A DNA stretch of 64,000 nt. Source: Borborobacter arsenicus (lineage in GTDB: Bacteria; Pseudomonadota; Alphaproteobacteria; Rhizobiales; Rhizobiaceae). This document shows, piece by piece, positions 1 through 8,546 of the stretch (its first letter is position 1; every line of letters begins with the position of its first letter). The notes beneath the pieces are model-generated. The model made no database searches. It was not told the origin of the DNA and was given only the letters and a program-made list of their open reading frames with translations. The translations under genes and the position numbers were made by a program. The stretch is from positions 1 to 64,000 of the forward strand of contig NZ_RKST01000022.1 of assembly GCF_003934165.1 (NCBI RefSeq), read 5' to 3'.

Positions 1-1
1 A

Positions 2-118
2 CTCAAACACTTCAGGGCGGTGGCCACAAGATACGACAAGCGTGACGACAATTTCCTCGCATCCGTCCAGCTCGCGTCAATCCGCATATGGCTGCGAACT
101 TATGAGTCGGTCACCTAG
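2..118 (+). mobile_element. C-terminal tail of an IS5-family (IS427-like) transposase, cut by window edge
   Basis: Reading from base 2, an open frame gives 38 residues ending at a TAG at 116-118. They include the pattern [10 protein letters not shown], then [16 protein letters not shown], which is the C-terminal signature of IS5/IS427-type DDE transposases, where the RYDK segment follows the last catalytic glutamate region. Only the tail is visible, so whether the element is intact upstream of the window cannot be told. Downstream, a 9-bp inverted repeat (126-134 with 171-179) may mark the element end. The family call comes from motif recognition by eye, with no alignment. Confidence 0.7.
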
Positions 119-125
119 AGCCTTG

Positions 126-179
126 GATTCTGACCTTTACCTGCCCGGCGCGTATCAACGGGATGAAAATGTCAGAATC
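126..179. repeat. 9-bp inverted repeat next to the transposase tail
   Basis: GATTCTGAC at 126-134 is matched exactly by GTCAGAATC at 171-179, separated by 36 nt. It starts 8 nt after the transposase stop. It could belong to the right end of the insertion sequence or be unrelated. No target-site duplication can be tested because the left end lies outside the window. Confidence 0.4.
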
Positions 180-194
180 AGACCGCTAGAATCG

Positions 195-303
195 CCCCTC
201 ATCCCCTGCCGGACCTTCTCCCCGTGGCACGGGGAGAAGGAGGTTGGCCGCAACGCTGACGCCCCCCTCGCCCCGCTTGCGGGGAGAGGGTAAGGGTGAG
301 GGG
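195..303. repeat. RIME-like palindromic intergenic repeat
   Basis: This stretch folds into two consecutive hairpins. The first has a perfect 12-bp stem (214-225 with 229-240, built on CCTTCTCCCC). The second is 265-269 plus 271-276 against 279-284 plus 286-290, with one mismatch. The outer edges (CCCCTCAT and GTGAGGGG) also pair. Rhizobiales genomes carry many such mosaic palindromes (RIME elements) between genes. A related, larger copy lies at 7792-7972. No protein is supported here, and the 150 nt from here to gpt hold nothing else that I can name. Confidence 0.7.
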
Positions 304-455
304 CTGTTTCCGTCAGAAACCGAACCGCTGGCTCATTATAAGCAATTGACGCTACGGCTTTCGAAAGGCTTGCCAAACCCAAGGCTTTCCGGCTAATTCC
401 GCCGGCATTCCCTGAATTTCGCGCGTAATCGGCGCGCCCCTGGAGTGCGGTCACG

Positions 456-953
456 ATGTCCCTTCCCGAAAAGGCCTTTCCCGTTTCCTGGGATCAGTTC
501 CACCGCGACGCGCGGGCGCTTGCCTGGCGGCTTGCCGGCGTCAACGGACAGTGGAAGGCGATTGTGTGCATCACGCGCGGCGGGCTGGTTCCTGCAGCCA
601 TTATTTCGCGCGAACTGGGAATCCGGCTCATCGAAACGGTCTGCGTCGCCTCCTATCACGACTACACATCGCAGGGGCAGTTGCAGGTGCTGAAGGACAT
701 AACCCCCAGCCTGCTCGAAAATGACGGTCAGGGCGTGCTCATCATCGATGACCTGACCGATACCGGCAAAACCGCGGCAATCGTACGCGCAATGATGCCC
801 AAGGCGCATTTTGCCACCGTCTATGCAAAGCCCAAGGGACGCCCACTGGTCGACACCTTCGTCACCGAGGTTTCGCAGGACACCTGGATCTATTTCCCTT
901 GGGATATGGGTTTCAGCTACCAGAAGCCGATAGCTGACGACCACGTCGGCTGA
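456..953 (+). CDS. gpt: Xanthine (xanthine-guanine) phosphoribosyltransferase
   Basis: This purine-salvage enzyme transfers ribose-5-phosphate from PRPP to xanthine or guanine in the cytosol, giving XMP or GMP. The 165-residue product matches the usual Gpt length. It shows the type I phosphoribosyltransferase PRPP loop [13 protein letters not shown] near residues 93-106 and the early [10 protein letters not shown] segment that contacts pyrophosphate. The ATG at 456 is the only start that preserves the N-terminal helix. The gene stands alone: the transposase tail and a RIME-like repeat lie upstream, and a 19-bp inverted repeat lies downstream. Substrate preference between guanine, xanthine and hypoxanthine cannot be read from the sequence. 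Confidence 0.9.
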   Translation: MSLPEKAFPVSWDQFHRDARALAWRLAGVNGQWKAIVCITRGGLVPAAIISRELGIRLIETVCVASYHDYTSQGQLQVLKDITPSLLENDGQGVLIIDDLTDTGKTAAIVRAMMPKAHFATVYAKPKGRPLVDTFVTEVSQDTWIYFPWDMGFSYQKPIADDHVG

Positions 954-994
954 GGGCGATGCTCTCGCCTGGCAAATTGCCGAGCCAGAACCTA

Positions 995-1041
995 TATGTC
1001 TGGGGTCAGGACCTGTTAATCTGGTCCTGACCCCAGACATA
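995..1041. repeat. Perfect 19-bp inverted repeat with 9-nt loop
   Basis: Bases 995-1013 are exactly the reverse complement of 1023-1041 (core TGGGGTCAGGACC), with the loop TGTTAATCT between. It lies 42 nt after the gpt stop and could form a very stable hairpin. A T-run is missing on the downstream side, so a plain intrinsic terminator is not the best reading. It resembles the short REP/MITE-type hairpins mobilised by IS200-like (Y1) transposases, but no such transposase is nearby. Confidence 0.75.
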
Positions 1042-1192
1042 GCCAAAAGACCGGCTGATCCCCCTCAAACGTGTAGCGGCATGGCCTCTATGTGATCGGG
1101 ATTCGCTGATTTTTTACTATTATTGCAGATAATTAACCGTAATATTCGTGAGACGGCAAACGATTCGGAGACCCTTGGAAAGACCAGCCTCA

Positions 1193-1684
1193 ATGCTTCT
1201 CAGCCACGCCACGCGCAACCGCATTGCCGAACAGATACGGCGCCTCTTTGGAGGCATGCCGAGCCGTGTGCAGGTGGCTGCCCTTCCCTGGCGCGAGCAC
1301 GCGGGAGCCATCGAGGTGATGCTGATCACCAGCCGCGATACCGGCCGCTGGGTCCTGCCAAAAGGATGGCCCGAGGGCGGCGAGCAGCTTTTTGAGTCGG
1401 CCGCACGCGAAGCGGAAGAAGAAGCCGGGGTGCGCGGAACCATGGCGCAGCTCGAATTCGGCCGTTATTTCTACGGCAAGCGCATGCCTTCCGGTATGGA
1501 GCGGCGTTGCCAGGTCCTGGTCTTTCCGATGAAGGTCGATGCCATCGCCGCCAAATGGCCGGAACAGGGTGAACGCAAGCGCAAGTGGTTTTCCGCCTCG
1601 CAGGCGGCCCGCCTGGTACAGGAACAGGATCTTGGCGAGTTGATCGAGCGGTTTGGCCACAGCCGACATAAAGTTGCTGCCTGA
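1193..1684 (+). CDS. Nudix hydrolase
   Basis: Nudix enzymes hydrolyse nucleoside diphosphates linked to another group; here the substrate is unknown. The full Nudix box is present: G-x5-E-x7-REAEEEAGV around residues 58-80, beginning at the KGWPEGGE segment. It contains the metal-binding REAEEE core. I start at the ATG at 1193, which has a GGAAAG 10 nt upstream, rather than the GTG at 1148, which has no ribosome site. That gives 163 residues. A lysine- and arginine-rich segment (ERKRKWFSASQAARL) follows the box, as in diadenosine/diphosphoinositol polyphosphate-type Nudix proteins, so that activity is one possibility. The pit transporter starts 110 nt downstream on the same strand. Confidence 0.85.
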   Translation: MLLSHATRNRIAEQIRRLFGGMPSRVQVAALPWREHAGAIEVMLITSRDTGRWVLPKGWPEGGEQLFESAAREAEEEAGVRGTMAQLEFGRYFYGKRMPSGMERRCQVLVFPMKVDAIAAKWPEQGERKRKWFSASQAARLVQEQDLGELIERFGHSRHKVAA

Positions 1685-1794
1685 GCGCTTTATCTCCTTG
1701 GCGATGATTCCCTTCGCGCACCGCCTCGGCTTCCACACCCTCACCGGCTCGAACTCCGCAGCGCGAGTGCTGATTGCTGCCGGTCGCCGCCGCC

Positions 1795-3336
1795 ATGGGT
1801 GACAACGTCCGCTCCAAGCACACGCTCGACAAGGATCTCGGCCGGCTGGCACAGATTGAGGAAGCATCGGGCTTCGTCGCGCGGGGGCTGATGGCGCCCG
1901 GCCTTGCGCTGCTCTTCCTCATCCTGGCCGCCCTGACTGCCGCTCTTTACGTGTTCGGCCAGCCGCATGCGCTTTTCGTCGTTCTGGCTGCGGCCATTGC
2001 CGCCTATCTGGCAATGAATATCGGCGCCAATGACGTCGCCAACAATGTCGGGCCGGCCGTTGGCGCCAAGGCGATGACCATGGTCGGCGCCCTTGCCCTC
2101 GCCGCCATCTTCGAGGCGGTCGGCGCACTCGTTGCCGGCGAGACCGTGGTTGCCACCATATCGGCCGAGATCATCGAGCCCAGCGCGATTTCCCAGCCGG
2201 CAGTGATGGCCCGCCTGATGCTTGCCGGCCTTATCTCGTCTGCCCTCTGGATCAATTTCTCCACCTTTATCGGCGCGCCGGTTTCCACCACCCATTCGAT
2301 CGTCGGCGGTGTCATCGGCGCCGGTGCGGCGGCTGTCGGCATCGGCGCCGTCAACTGGGCGTCCGTTGCCATGATCGCTACTAGCTGGATCGCAACACCT
2401 TTTCTGAGTGCGGCGGTCGCAATCGCCTTCCTGGCTTTCGTGAAGACGGCGATCATCTATCAGGACGACAAGATCGCAGCAGCCCGGCGCTGGATACCCG
2501 TGCTGGTCGCCCTCATGACCGGGTGTTTTGCGACCTATCTCACGGTCAAGCTCTTCCCCGGAGCGGGATGGCTGACCGCGCCGCTGATCGGCGGCTTGTT
2601 TTTTTCTCTCGCCTGGATCGGCTCGAAACGCTCGATCGCCCGGCAATCGCAAAACATGGAGAACCGCAATCGGTCGCTGCGTCGGCTTTTTCGCATGCCC
2701 CTGATCGGATCGGCCGCCCTGCTGTCCTTTGCGCATGGCGCCAATGACGTCGCCAATGCTGTCGGCCCGCTGGCAGCCATCGTCCATGCCGCCAGAAGCG
2801 GTGAGGCCGCGGCGATCGTCGACATCCCGCTTTGGGTGATGGCGATCGGCGCTTTCGGCATTTCCTGCGGCCTCTTGCTCTACGGGCCCAAGCTGGTGCG
2901 CATCGTCGGCGGCGAAATCACCAAGCTCAATCCGATGCGCGCCTTTTGCGTCGCGCTGGCGGTCGCCATCATCGTCATTGCCGCCTCATGGTTCGGCCTG
3001 CCGGTCAGTTCGACCCACACCGCCGTCGGTGCGGTATTCGGCGTCGGCTTATTCCGTGAATGGTACATTGCCAATTCCGCCCACCGCCAGGCCTATCTGC
3101 AACGCCGGCAGCAGGCTGCCATCCGCAACTCGGCCTCGCCACTGAAGGATGAGGACGAAGAAGATGCGGAGGATGACGGTCTTCCGCAAAAACGCGTTTC
3201 GGCCAAGGAACTCGAGCGCCGGCGGCTCGTGCGCCGGGCCCATGTCGTCACCATCCTTGCCGCATGGGCCACCACCGTTCCCGCTGCCGGGCTGCTGGCG
3301 GCACTGATTTTCCTGACCCTGGAAGCGTTCGCCTGA
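1795..3336 (+). CDS. pit: Inorganic phosphate transporter, Pit family
   Basis: This is a low-affinity, proton- or cation-coupled phosphate permease of the inner membrane. The product (513 residues from the ATG at 1795) has the two inverted Pit signatures, GANDVANNVGP near residue 76 and GANDVANAVGP near residue 315. About ten to twelve hydrophobic spans flank them. An acidic hydrophilic stretch (DEDEEDAEDD) sits near residues 450-460, before a final helix. A TTG at 1774 would add seven residues; an in-frame TGA precedes it directly. Neither start has a clear ribosome site. No PhoU-like DUF47 partner gene is adjacent, although many Pit genes have one. It could also carry metal-phosphate complexes, as other Pit proteins do. 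Confidence 0.92.
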   Translation: MGDNVRSKHTLDKDLGRLAQIEEASGFVARGLMAPGLALLFLILAALTAALYVFGQPHALFVVLAAAIAAYLAMNIGANDVANNVGPAVGAKAMTMVGALALAAIFEAVGALVAGETVVATISAEIIEPSAISQPAVMARLMLAGLISSALWINFSTFIGAPVSTTHSIVGGVIGAGAAAVGIGAVNWASVAMIATSWIATPFLSAAVAIAFLAFVKTAIIYQDDKIAAARRWIPVLVALMTGCFATYLTVKLFPGAGWLTAPLIGGLFFSLAWIGSKRSIARQSQNMENRNRSLRRLFRMPLIGSAALLSFAHGANDVANAVGPLAAIVHAARSGEAAAIVDIPLWVMAIGAFGISCGLLLYGPKLVRIVGGEITKLNPMRAFCVALAVAIIVIAASWFGLPVSSTHTAVGAVFGVGLFREWYIANSAHRQAYLQRRQQAAIRNSASPLKDEDEEDAEDDGLPQKRVSAKELERRRLVRRAHVVTILAAWATTVPAAGLLAALIFLTLEAFA

Positions 3337-3925
3337 TCGGCGATAGAGCGCTGCCGCCGGCGGCGGGGCGATTTTGCCGGCTTCCTTTCTCCCCATTATC
3401 CACATAAGTGACACACAAGATGTTGGGGCCGCAAAACTTGTAGAAACGAATCCTTGACGGCGAAATCCGAGTCGTCTTTTATGGGCCGTGCGCTCTTGTT
3501 CAGAGTGTGGCCGGTAAGTTTCGAGCCCGGCTTTTTTCTCGGATTTCGCGTGTTTTATCGCATTCCGCCCGGTTACGAGGCAGGCGGATGCGTTGCGTTT
3601 GTGGGGTAGGCAGGGACAAGTTTCGGGCTGGCGTAAATTGTCTGTTAACACTATATTTAGTGTTTGCGTGCAGGCTTAACGCTAGATAGTGTGATTTTTC
3701 CCGGCACCGGGAATCGCAAGAGTATTCATGACCAACGGACCCGCGGGGTTCACCGACAGGCTGGCAGCGCCTCCATACAGGTGAGGCGCCCTGCCCGGAT
3801 CGGACACCGCGCAAGGAGAGCCTGTGCGTTGCTGACGCCCAGGAAAGAGCGGACCCGCGCCTTTCGAAATGGAAGCTGAAATTTCCACCGAAAGACGCTA
3901 TATATAGACAAAAGGGACAAGACCG
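3337..3925. other. 589-nt intergenic region: nrdJ leader and promoter area
   Basis: No coding frame is convincing here. The stretch holds a GC-rich palindrome (3353-3364) just after pit without a clear T-run, then two NrdR-like boxes (3648-3692) and about 230 nt of leader before nrdJ. The leader contains a GC-rich section around 3770-3870 that could fold. I looked for the conserved blocks of a cobalamin riboswitch, which would suit a B12-dependent enzyme, and did not find them. Confidence 0.6.
3648..3692 (+). promoter_or_regulatory. Pair of NrdR boxes upstream of nrdJ
   Basis: The first box (3648-3663) reads ACACTATATTTAGTGT, nearly identical to the NrdR consensus ACACTATATATAGTGT. The second (3677-3692) keeps the right half ATAGTGT perfectly and matches 11 of 16 positions. 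NrdR is the repressor of bacterial ribonucleotide reductase genes and normally binds two boxes about three helical turns apart. Here the starts are 29 bp apart, slightly under the usual 31-32. The boxes lie 234 nt before the nrdJ ATG. Confidence 0.8.
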
Positions 3926-6900
3926 ATGCGCATCAAACGGCGTTTCACCAAGGACGGACAATCACCCTATGCGGAGATTGAATTCCGCAAGGCGCTGTCG
4001 GAGATCAAGAATCCCGACGGTTCCGTGGTGTTCCGTCTCGACAATATCGACGTGCCGGCACAGTTCTCCCAGGTCGCCGCCGACATTCTCGCGCAGAAGT
4101 ATTTCCGCAAGGCCGGCGTGCCTGCGCGCCTGAAAAAGGTAGAGGAAAACGACGTCCCCTCCTTCCTGTGGCGCTCCGTGCCGGACGAGGCCGAGCTTGC
4201 CAAGCTGCCGGAAGACCAGCGCTACGGCTCCGAGACCGACGCCCGCCAGGTTTTTGACCGGCTCGCCGGCACCTGGACCTATTGGGGCTGGAAGGGCGGC
4301 TATTTCAAGTCCGAGGACGACGCCCGCGCCTTCAAGGACGAACTGTCCTACATGCTCGCCACCCAGCGCGTCGCGCCCAACTCGCCGCAATGGTTCAACA
4401 CCGGCCTGCACTGGGCCTATGGCATCGACGGCCCCGGCCAAGGCCATTTCTATGTCGACCCCTTCACCGGCAAGCTCACCAAGTCGAAATCGGCCTATGA
4501 GCACCCGCAGCCGCATGCCTGCTTCATCCAGTCGGTCGCCGACGACCTCGTCAATGAGGGCGGCATCATGGATTTGTGGGTGCGCGAGGCGCGCCTGTTC
4601 AAATATGGCTCCGGCACCGGCTCCAACTTCTCCTATCTGCGCGGCGAAGGCGAGAAGCTTTCAGGCGGCGGCCGCTCGTCCGGTCTGATGAGCTTCCTCA
4701 AGATCGGCGACCGCGCCGCCGGCGCCATCAAGTCGGGCGGCACCACCCGCCGCGCCGCCAAGATGGTGGTGGTCGATATCGACCATCCCGATATCGAAGA
4801 TTACATCGACTGGAAGGTGAAGGAGGAGCAGAAGGTCGCCTCCCTCGTCACCGGCTCCAAGATCGTGCGCAACCACCTCACCGCGATCATGAAGGCCTGC
4901 GTCAATTGCGAGGCCGACAATGGAGATTGCTTCGACCCGCTGAAGAACCCGGCGCTGAAGCGCGAGATCAAGGCGGCCAAGAAGAATTCCGTTCCGGAAA
5001 ACTATGTCAAGCGCGTCATTCAGTTCGCGCGCCAGGGCTACACTTCGATCGACTTCAAGACCTATGACACGGATTGGGATTCGGAGGCCTATCTGACCGT
5101 CTCCGGCCAGAACTCCAACAATTCCGTCTCGCTGAAGGACGATTTCCTGCGCGCCGTCGAGGCCGATGGCGACTGGAACCTGACCGCCCGCAAGGACGGC
5201 AAGGTCATGAAGACGTTGAAGGCGCGCGACCTGTGGGAAAAGATCGGCCACGCCGCCTGGGCCTCTGCCGATCCGGGCCTGCATTTCAACACCACCATGA
5301 ACGACTGGCACACCTCGCCGGCCGCCGGTCCGATCCGCGCCTCCAATCCGTGCTCGGAATATATGTTCCTCGACGACACGGCCTGCAATCTCGCCTCGAT
5401 CAACCTGTTGCCCTACCGCAATGCGGACGGCACGATCGACATCGCGGCTTACGAGCACACCGTTCGGCTGTGGACCATCGTGCTGGAAATCTCCGTCATG
5501 ATGGCGCAGTTCCCGTCGAAGGAAATCGCCAAGCTCTCCTATGAATACCGCACGCTCGGCCTCGGCTACGCCAATATTGGCGGCCTGTTGATGACCGCCG
5601 GCATCCCCTACGATTCCGACGAGGGCCGCGCGCTTGGCGGCGTGCTCACCGCGCTGATGACTGGCGTCGCCTATGCCACCTCGGCCGAGATGGCCTCCGA
5701 GCTCGGCGCCTTCCCGGATTATGACCGCAATGCCGACAGCATGCTGCGCGTCATGCGCAACCATCGCCGCGCCGCCTATGGTGACCGCGATGGGTACGAA
5801 AAGCTGTCGGTCAACCCGGTGCCGCTCAATGCCGACCATGTCTGGCAGAAGGAGCTCGTCACCCATGCCCGCGCTGCCTGGGACCGCGCCATCGAGCTTG
5901 GGCAGCAGCATGGCTATCGCAACGCGCAGGCAACCGTGATCGCGCCGACAGGCACGATCGGCCTGGTCATGGATTGCGACACCACCGGCATCGAACCGGA
6001 CTTTGCGCTGGTGAAGTTCAAGAAGCTTGCCGGCGGCGGCTATTTCAAGATCATCAACCGCGCCGTGCCGGAAGCGCTGCGCACGCTCGGCTATGCCGAA
6101 AACGAGATCGCCGAGATCGAGGCCTATGCCGTCGGCCATGGCAATCTGAATCAAGCGCCTGGCGTAAACCCTTCAACTCTCAAGGCAAAAGGCTTCACCG
6201 ACGAGAAGATCGCGGCGATCAATGGCGCGCTGAAGCAGGCCTTCGACATCAAGTTCGTCTTCAACCAGTGGACGCTTGGCACCGACTGGGTGAAGCAGAC
6301 CTTCGGCTTCACCGACGAGCAGCTTTCCGACTTCTCCTTCGAGATGCTGACGGCGCTCGGCTTCTCGAAGAAGGACATCGAGGCCGCCAATATCCATGCT
6401 TGCGGCGCCATGACGCTGGAGGGCGCGCCCTTCCTGAAGGACGAGCATCTGCCCGTCTTCGACTGCGCCAATCCCTGCGGCAAGATCGGTAAGCGTTATC
6501 TGTCGGTCGAATCCCACATCCGTATGATGGCGGCGGCCCAGCCCTTCATCTCGGGCGCCATCTCCAAGACCATCAACATGCCCAACGAGGCGACGGTCGA
6601 GGACTGCAAGGAAGCCTATATGCTGTCCTGGAAGCTGGCGCTGAAGGCCAATGCGCTCTACCGCGACGGCTCCAAGCTCTCCCAGCCGCTCAACGCCTCG
6701 CTGCTTGCTGATGACGAGGAGGACGAGGACGATCTGATCGAGGAACTGATCGCCCAGCCGGCCGCCGCGCGCGCCGCCACTGTCACCGAAAAGATCGTCG
6801 AGCGCGTGGTCGAGCGCCTCTACCGCGACCGCGAGAAGCTGCCGAACCGCCGCAAGGGCTACACCCAGAAGGCGATCGTCGGCGGCCACAAGGTTTACTT

Positions 6901-7708
6901 GCGCACCGGCGAGTTCGACGACGGCCGCCTTGGCGAGATCTTCATCGACATGCACAAGGAAGGTGCCGCCTTCCGCGCCATGATGAACAATTTCGCCATC
7001 GCGATCTCGCTTGGCCTGCAATATGGCGTGCCGCTGGATGAATATGTCGAGGCCTTCACCTTCGTGAAGTTCGAGCCGGCCGGCATGGTCCAGGGCAATG
7101 ACGCCATCAAGAGCGCGACCTCGATCATCGACTATGTGTTCCGGGAACTGGCCGTATCCTATCTCGGCCGCACCGATCTCGCCCATGTCGAGACCGACTT
7201 TTCCAACACCTCGCTCGGCAAGGGCATCACCGAAGGCAAGGCACTGCCCTTCTCCAAGGGGCTGACGCGCGGCGCCTCGCCGGTCAAGCTGGTCTCTACC
7301 ATGGGCACCTCTGACCCGAAGGGCTTTGCCGGCACGCCGGGCGCCAGCCCGAAGGCGACGACACCCACCGCCTATGCCGGTTCCAATGTGCGCTCCATCG
7401 CCTCGGCCTCGGGCGCTGCCGCCCTGCAGGTCGCCGCGCCGGCCTTCTCGGAAGGCGCCACCGCCTTCAAGCGGGACTTCGAGGAGGCTGCCAGGCCGCA
7501 GGCGGAACCGGAAAGCGATGCGCTGTTCACCGATGCGGCCGCCGAAGAAGCAGCCGAGGCCAAGGCACTCGCCGCCGACCGCCGCATGAAATCGATGCTG
7601 CAGGGCTATACCGGCAATAGCTGCTCGGAATGCCAGAATTTCACTATGGTCCGCAACGGAACCTGCGAGAAGTGCGACACCTGCGGGGCGACCAGCGGGT
7701 GCAGCTGA
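3926..7708 (+). CDS. nrdJ: Vitamin B12-dependent (class II) ribonucleoside-diphosphate reductase
   Basis: This enzyme reduces ribonucleotides to deoxyribonucleotides using adenosylcobalamin to make the thiyl radical, so it works with or without oxygen. The 1260-residue length is typical of the alphaproteobacterial NrdJ. Visible motifs are HACFIQSV, with the first active-site cysteine near residue 199, and NPCSE near 474-478, with the radical cysteine and its Asn and Glu partners. ACNLASINL follows, and the cysteine-rich tail (CSECQNF then CEKCDTCG) at residues 1233-1260 re-reduces the active site. An acidic linker (DDEEDEDD) lies near 930. The ATG at 3926 follows AAAGGGA at good spacing. NrdR boxes upstream and a hairpin terminator downstream show a single-gene unit. 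No class I or III reductase is in the window. Confidence 0.97.
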   Translation: MRIKRRFTKDGQSPYAEIEFRKALSEIKNPDGSVVFRLDNIDVPAQFSQVAADILAQKYFRKAGVPARLKKVEENDVPSFLWRSVPDEAELAKLPEDQRYGSETDARQVFDRLAGTWTYWGWKGGYFKSEDDARAFKDELSYMLATQRVAPNSPQWFNTGLHWAYGIDGPGQGHFYVDPFTGKLTKSKSAYEHPQPHACFIQSVADDLVNEGGIMDLWVREARLFKYGSGTGSNFSYLRGEGEKLSGGGRSSGLMSFLKIGDRAAGAIKSGGTTRRAAKMVVVDIDHPDIEDYIDWKVKEEQKVASLVTGSKIVRNHLTAIMKACVNCEADNGDCFDPLKNPALKREIKAAKKNSVPENYVKRVIQFARQGYTSIDFKTYDTDWDSEAYLTVSGQNSNNSVSLKDDFLRAVEADGDWNLTARKDGKVMKTLKARDLWEKIGHAAWASADPGLHFNTTMNDWHTSPAAGPIRASNPCSEYMFLDDTACNLASINLLPYRNADGTIDIAAYEHTVRLWTIVLEISVMMAQFPSKEIAKLSYEYRTLGLGYANIGGLLMTAGIPYDSDEGRALGGVLTALMTGVAYATSAEMASELGAFPDYDRNADSMLRVMRNHRRAAYGDRDGYEKLSVNPVPLNADHVWQKELVTHARAAWDRAIELGQQHGYRNAQATVIAPTGTIGLVMDCDTTGIEPDFALVKFKKLAGGGYFKIINRAVPEALRTLGYAENEIAEIEAYAVGHGNLNQAPGVNPSTLKAKGFTDEKIAAINGALKQAFDIKFVFNQWTLGTDWVKQTFGFTDEQLSDFSFEMLTALGFSKKDIEAANIHACGAMTLEGAPFLKDEHLPVFDCANPCGKIGKRYLSVESHIRMMAAAQPFISGAISKTINMPNEATVEDCKEAYMLSWKLALKANALYRDGSKLSQPLNASLLADDEEDEDDLIEELIAQPAAARAATVTEKIVERVVERLYRDREKLPNRRKGYTQKAIVGGHKVYLRTGEFDDGRLGEIFIDMHKEGAAFRAMMNNFAIAISLGLQYGVPLDEYVEAFTFVKFEPAGMVQGNDAIKSATSIIDYVFRELAVSYLGRTDLAHVETDFSNTSLGKGITEGKALPFSKGLTRGASPVKLVSTMGTSDPKGFAGTPGASPKATTPTAYAGSNVRSIASASGAAALQVAAPAFSEGATAFKRDFEEAARPQAEPESDALFTDAAAEEAAEAKALAADRRMKSMLQGYTGNSCSECQNFTMVRNGTCEKCDTCGATSGCS

Positions 7709-7736
7709 GCAGAATTGAAAACTTGAGGAAACTTCA

Positions 7737-7771
7737 TCGGCCCGGTCGCAAGATCGGGCCGAAATTGTATT
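7737..7771 (+). terminator. Intrinsic terminator after nrdJ
   Basis: An 11-pair stem (7737-7747 with 7752-7762, including one G-U pair, core CGGCCCG) is closed by a GCAA tetraloop and followed by AATTGTATT. It starts 28 nt after the nrdJ stop. The tail is only moderately T-rich, so it may stabilise the 3' end as well as terminate. Confidence 0.7.
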
Positions 7772-7791
7772 GGCTGAGTCATCGATTACCT

Positions 7792-7972
7792 CTCATCCGA
7801 CCTCCCCCGGATCAAGTCCGGGGTCAGCCACCTTCTCCCACAAGGGGAGAAGGCATGCGCGCATCTGTGCTTGGCTATGCTCAATGCTGCCGATTTGCAG
7901 AGCGGTCGAGGCAGGCGTTGCCTTCTCCCCTTGTGGGAGAAGGTGGATCGGCGCAGCGTCGAGACGGATGAG
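7792..7972. repeat. Composite RIME-like element with 28-bp perfect inverted repeat
   Basis: The element is nested. CTCATCCG (7792-7799) pairs with CGGATGAG (7965-7972). A 7-bp hairpin sits at 7805-7823. The 28 nt at 7828-7855 are the exact reverse complement of 7919-7946, and each arm is itself a hairpin on CCTTCTCCC. The core is the same as in the repeat at 195-303. Such mosaic palindromes are typical of Rhizobiales intergenic DNA. The rest of the space between nrdJ and the DUF1508 gene shows no gene. Confidence 0.8.
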
Positions 7973-8130
7973 GGTGCTGCTGAAGCGGTGCGTGAGCCGA
8001 AATCCGTATCACCCCAAATGCACACATCCACAACCGCCCTCTCCTCAATCACCACCTTTCAGTTGTACCCGGTTCGTGGAGCTATGCACTCGACTCGCCA
8101 TAGACATTGTTCCTCAACAGGAGAAATACA

Positions 8131-8310
8131 ATGGCTAGTTGCAATCAAAACGGTGACACCTGGGAAATCTATTCAGCCGCAGACGGCTGGCGCTGGAGGC
8201 GCACGGCCTCCAACGGCAGGATCGTCGGCGCATCCTCCCAAGGCTATTCGAACAGGAGCGATTGCGTCGCCAACGCACAGCGCCATGGCATGACCTGCAC
8301 GCCTGTCTAA
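8131..8310 (+). CDS. Small DUF1508 (YegP-like) protein
   Basis: This 59-residue product has the DUF1508 pattern: a WEIYSAADGWRWRR strand pair, then NGRIVGASSQGYSNRSDCVANA, matching the usual form in which an aromatic strand is followed by a conserved N-G and a serine/glycine turn. The ATG at 8131 follows CAGGAGAAATACA, a good ribosome site. The fold is known (a small alpha/beta unit, often duplicated), but no biochemical role is established. It has one repeat only and no signal peptide. It converges with the small gene at 8355-8546, separated by 44 nt. Confidence 0.8.
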   Translation: MASCNQNGDTWEIYSAADGWRWRRTASNGRIVGASSQGYSNRSDCVANAQRHGMTCTPV

Positions 8311-8354
8311 GTCATCCTATTCAGCTATTTCTGCAATTGTAGCCCGTCGCCGCC

Positions 8355-8546
8355 TCACACGCACAAGTGCCCGTGCGGGCATTCCTGGCGGATCATATGC
8401 GGGGGCACCATCGGCTCGCCGCTGCGCTCCCGCGCTTGTTTGAACAGGAGGCGGATTTCCTGCGGCCGCACGCCGTCGCTCGCCATGACGAGCTTGACCA
8501 TCGGATCGCTTAACAGGTCGTCCAGGGTGGTGGCGTGCTTTTCCAT
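8355..8546 (-). CDS. Small uncharacterised protein (63 residues)
   Basis: I do not recognise a family. The start ATG at 8546 sits 7 nt after a perfect AGGAGG on the reverse strand, which strongly supports translation from here rather than from upstream codons. The product is charged and probably helical (LDDLLSDPMVKLVMASDGV, then PQEIRLLFKQARERSG). It ends in CPHGHLCV, where two cysteines and two histidines could hold a metal ion. It has no signal peptide or membrane segment. Small rhizobial proteins with a similar VMxxDxV...LL pattern are common in my experience, but no role is assigned. Confidence 0.6.
   Translation of the reverse strand: MEKHATTLDDLLSDPMVKLVMASDGVRPQEIRLLFKQARERSGEPMVPPHMIRQECPHGHLCV

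Noticed and set aside
995-1041. Intrinsic terminator for gpt
   Set aside because: The hairpin is strong but lacks a T-run on the downstream side, so I list it as an inverted repeat.
3700-3925. Cobalamin riboswitch before nrdJ
   Set aside because: The enzyme needs B12, so I looked for the conserved riboswitch blocks and found only a vague GGAGAGCCTG-like patch without the surrounding core.
4661-7186. Two long reverse-strand frames inside nrdJ
   Set aside because: They are shadows of a highly conserved reductase and start and stop at no sensible signal.
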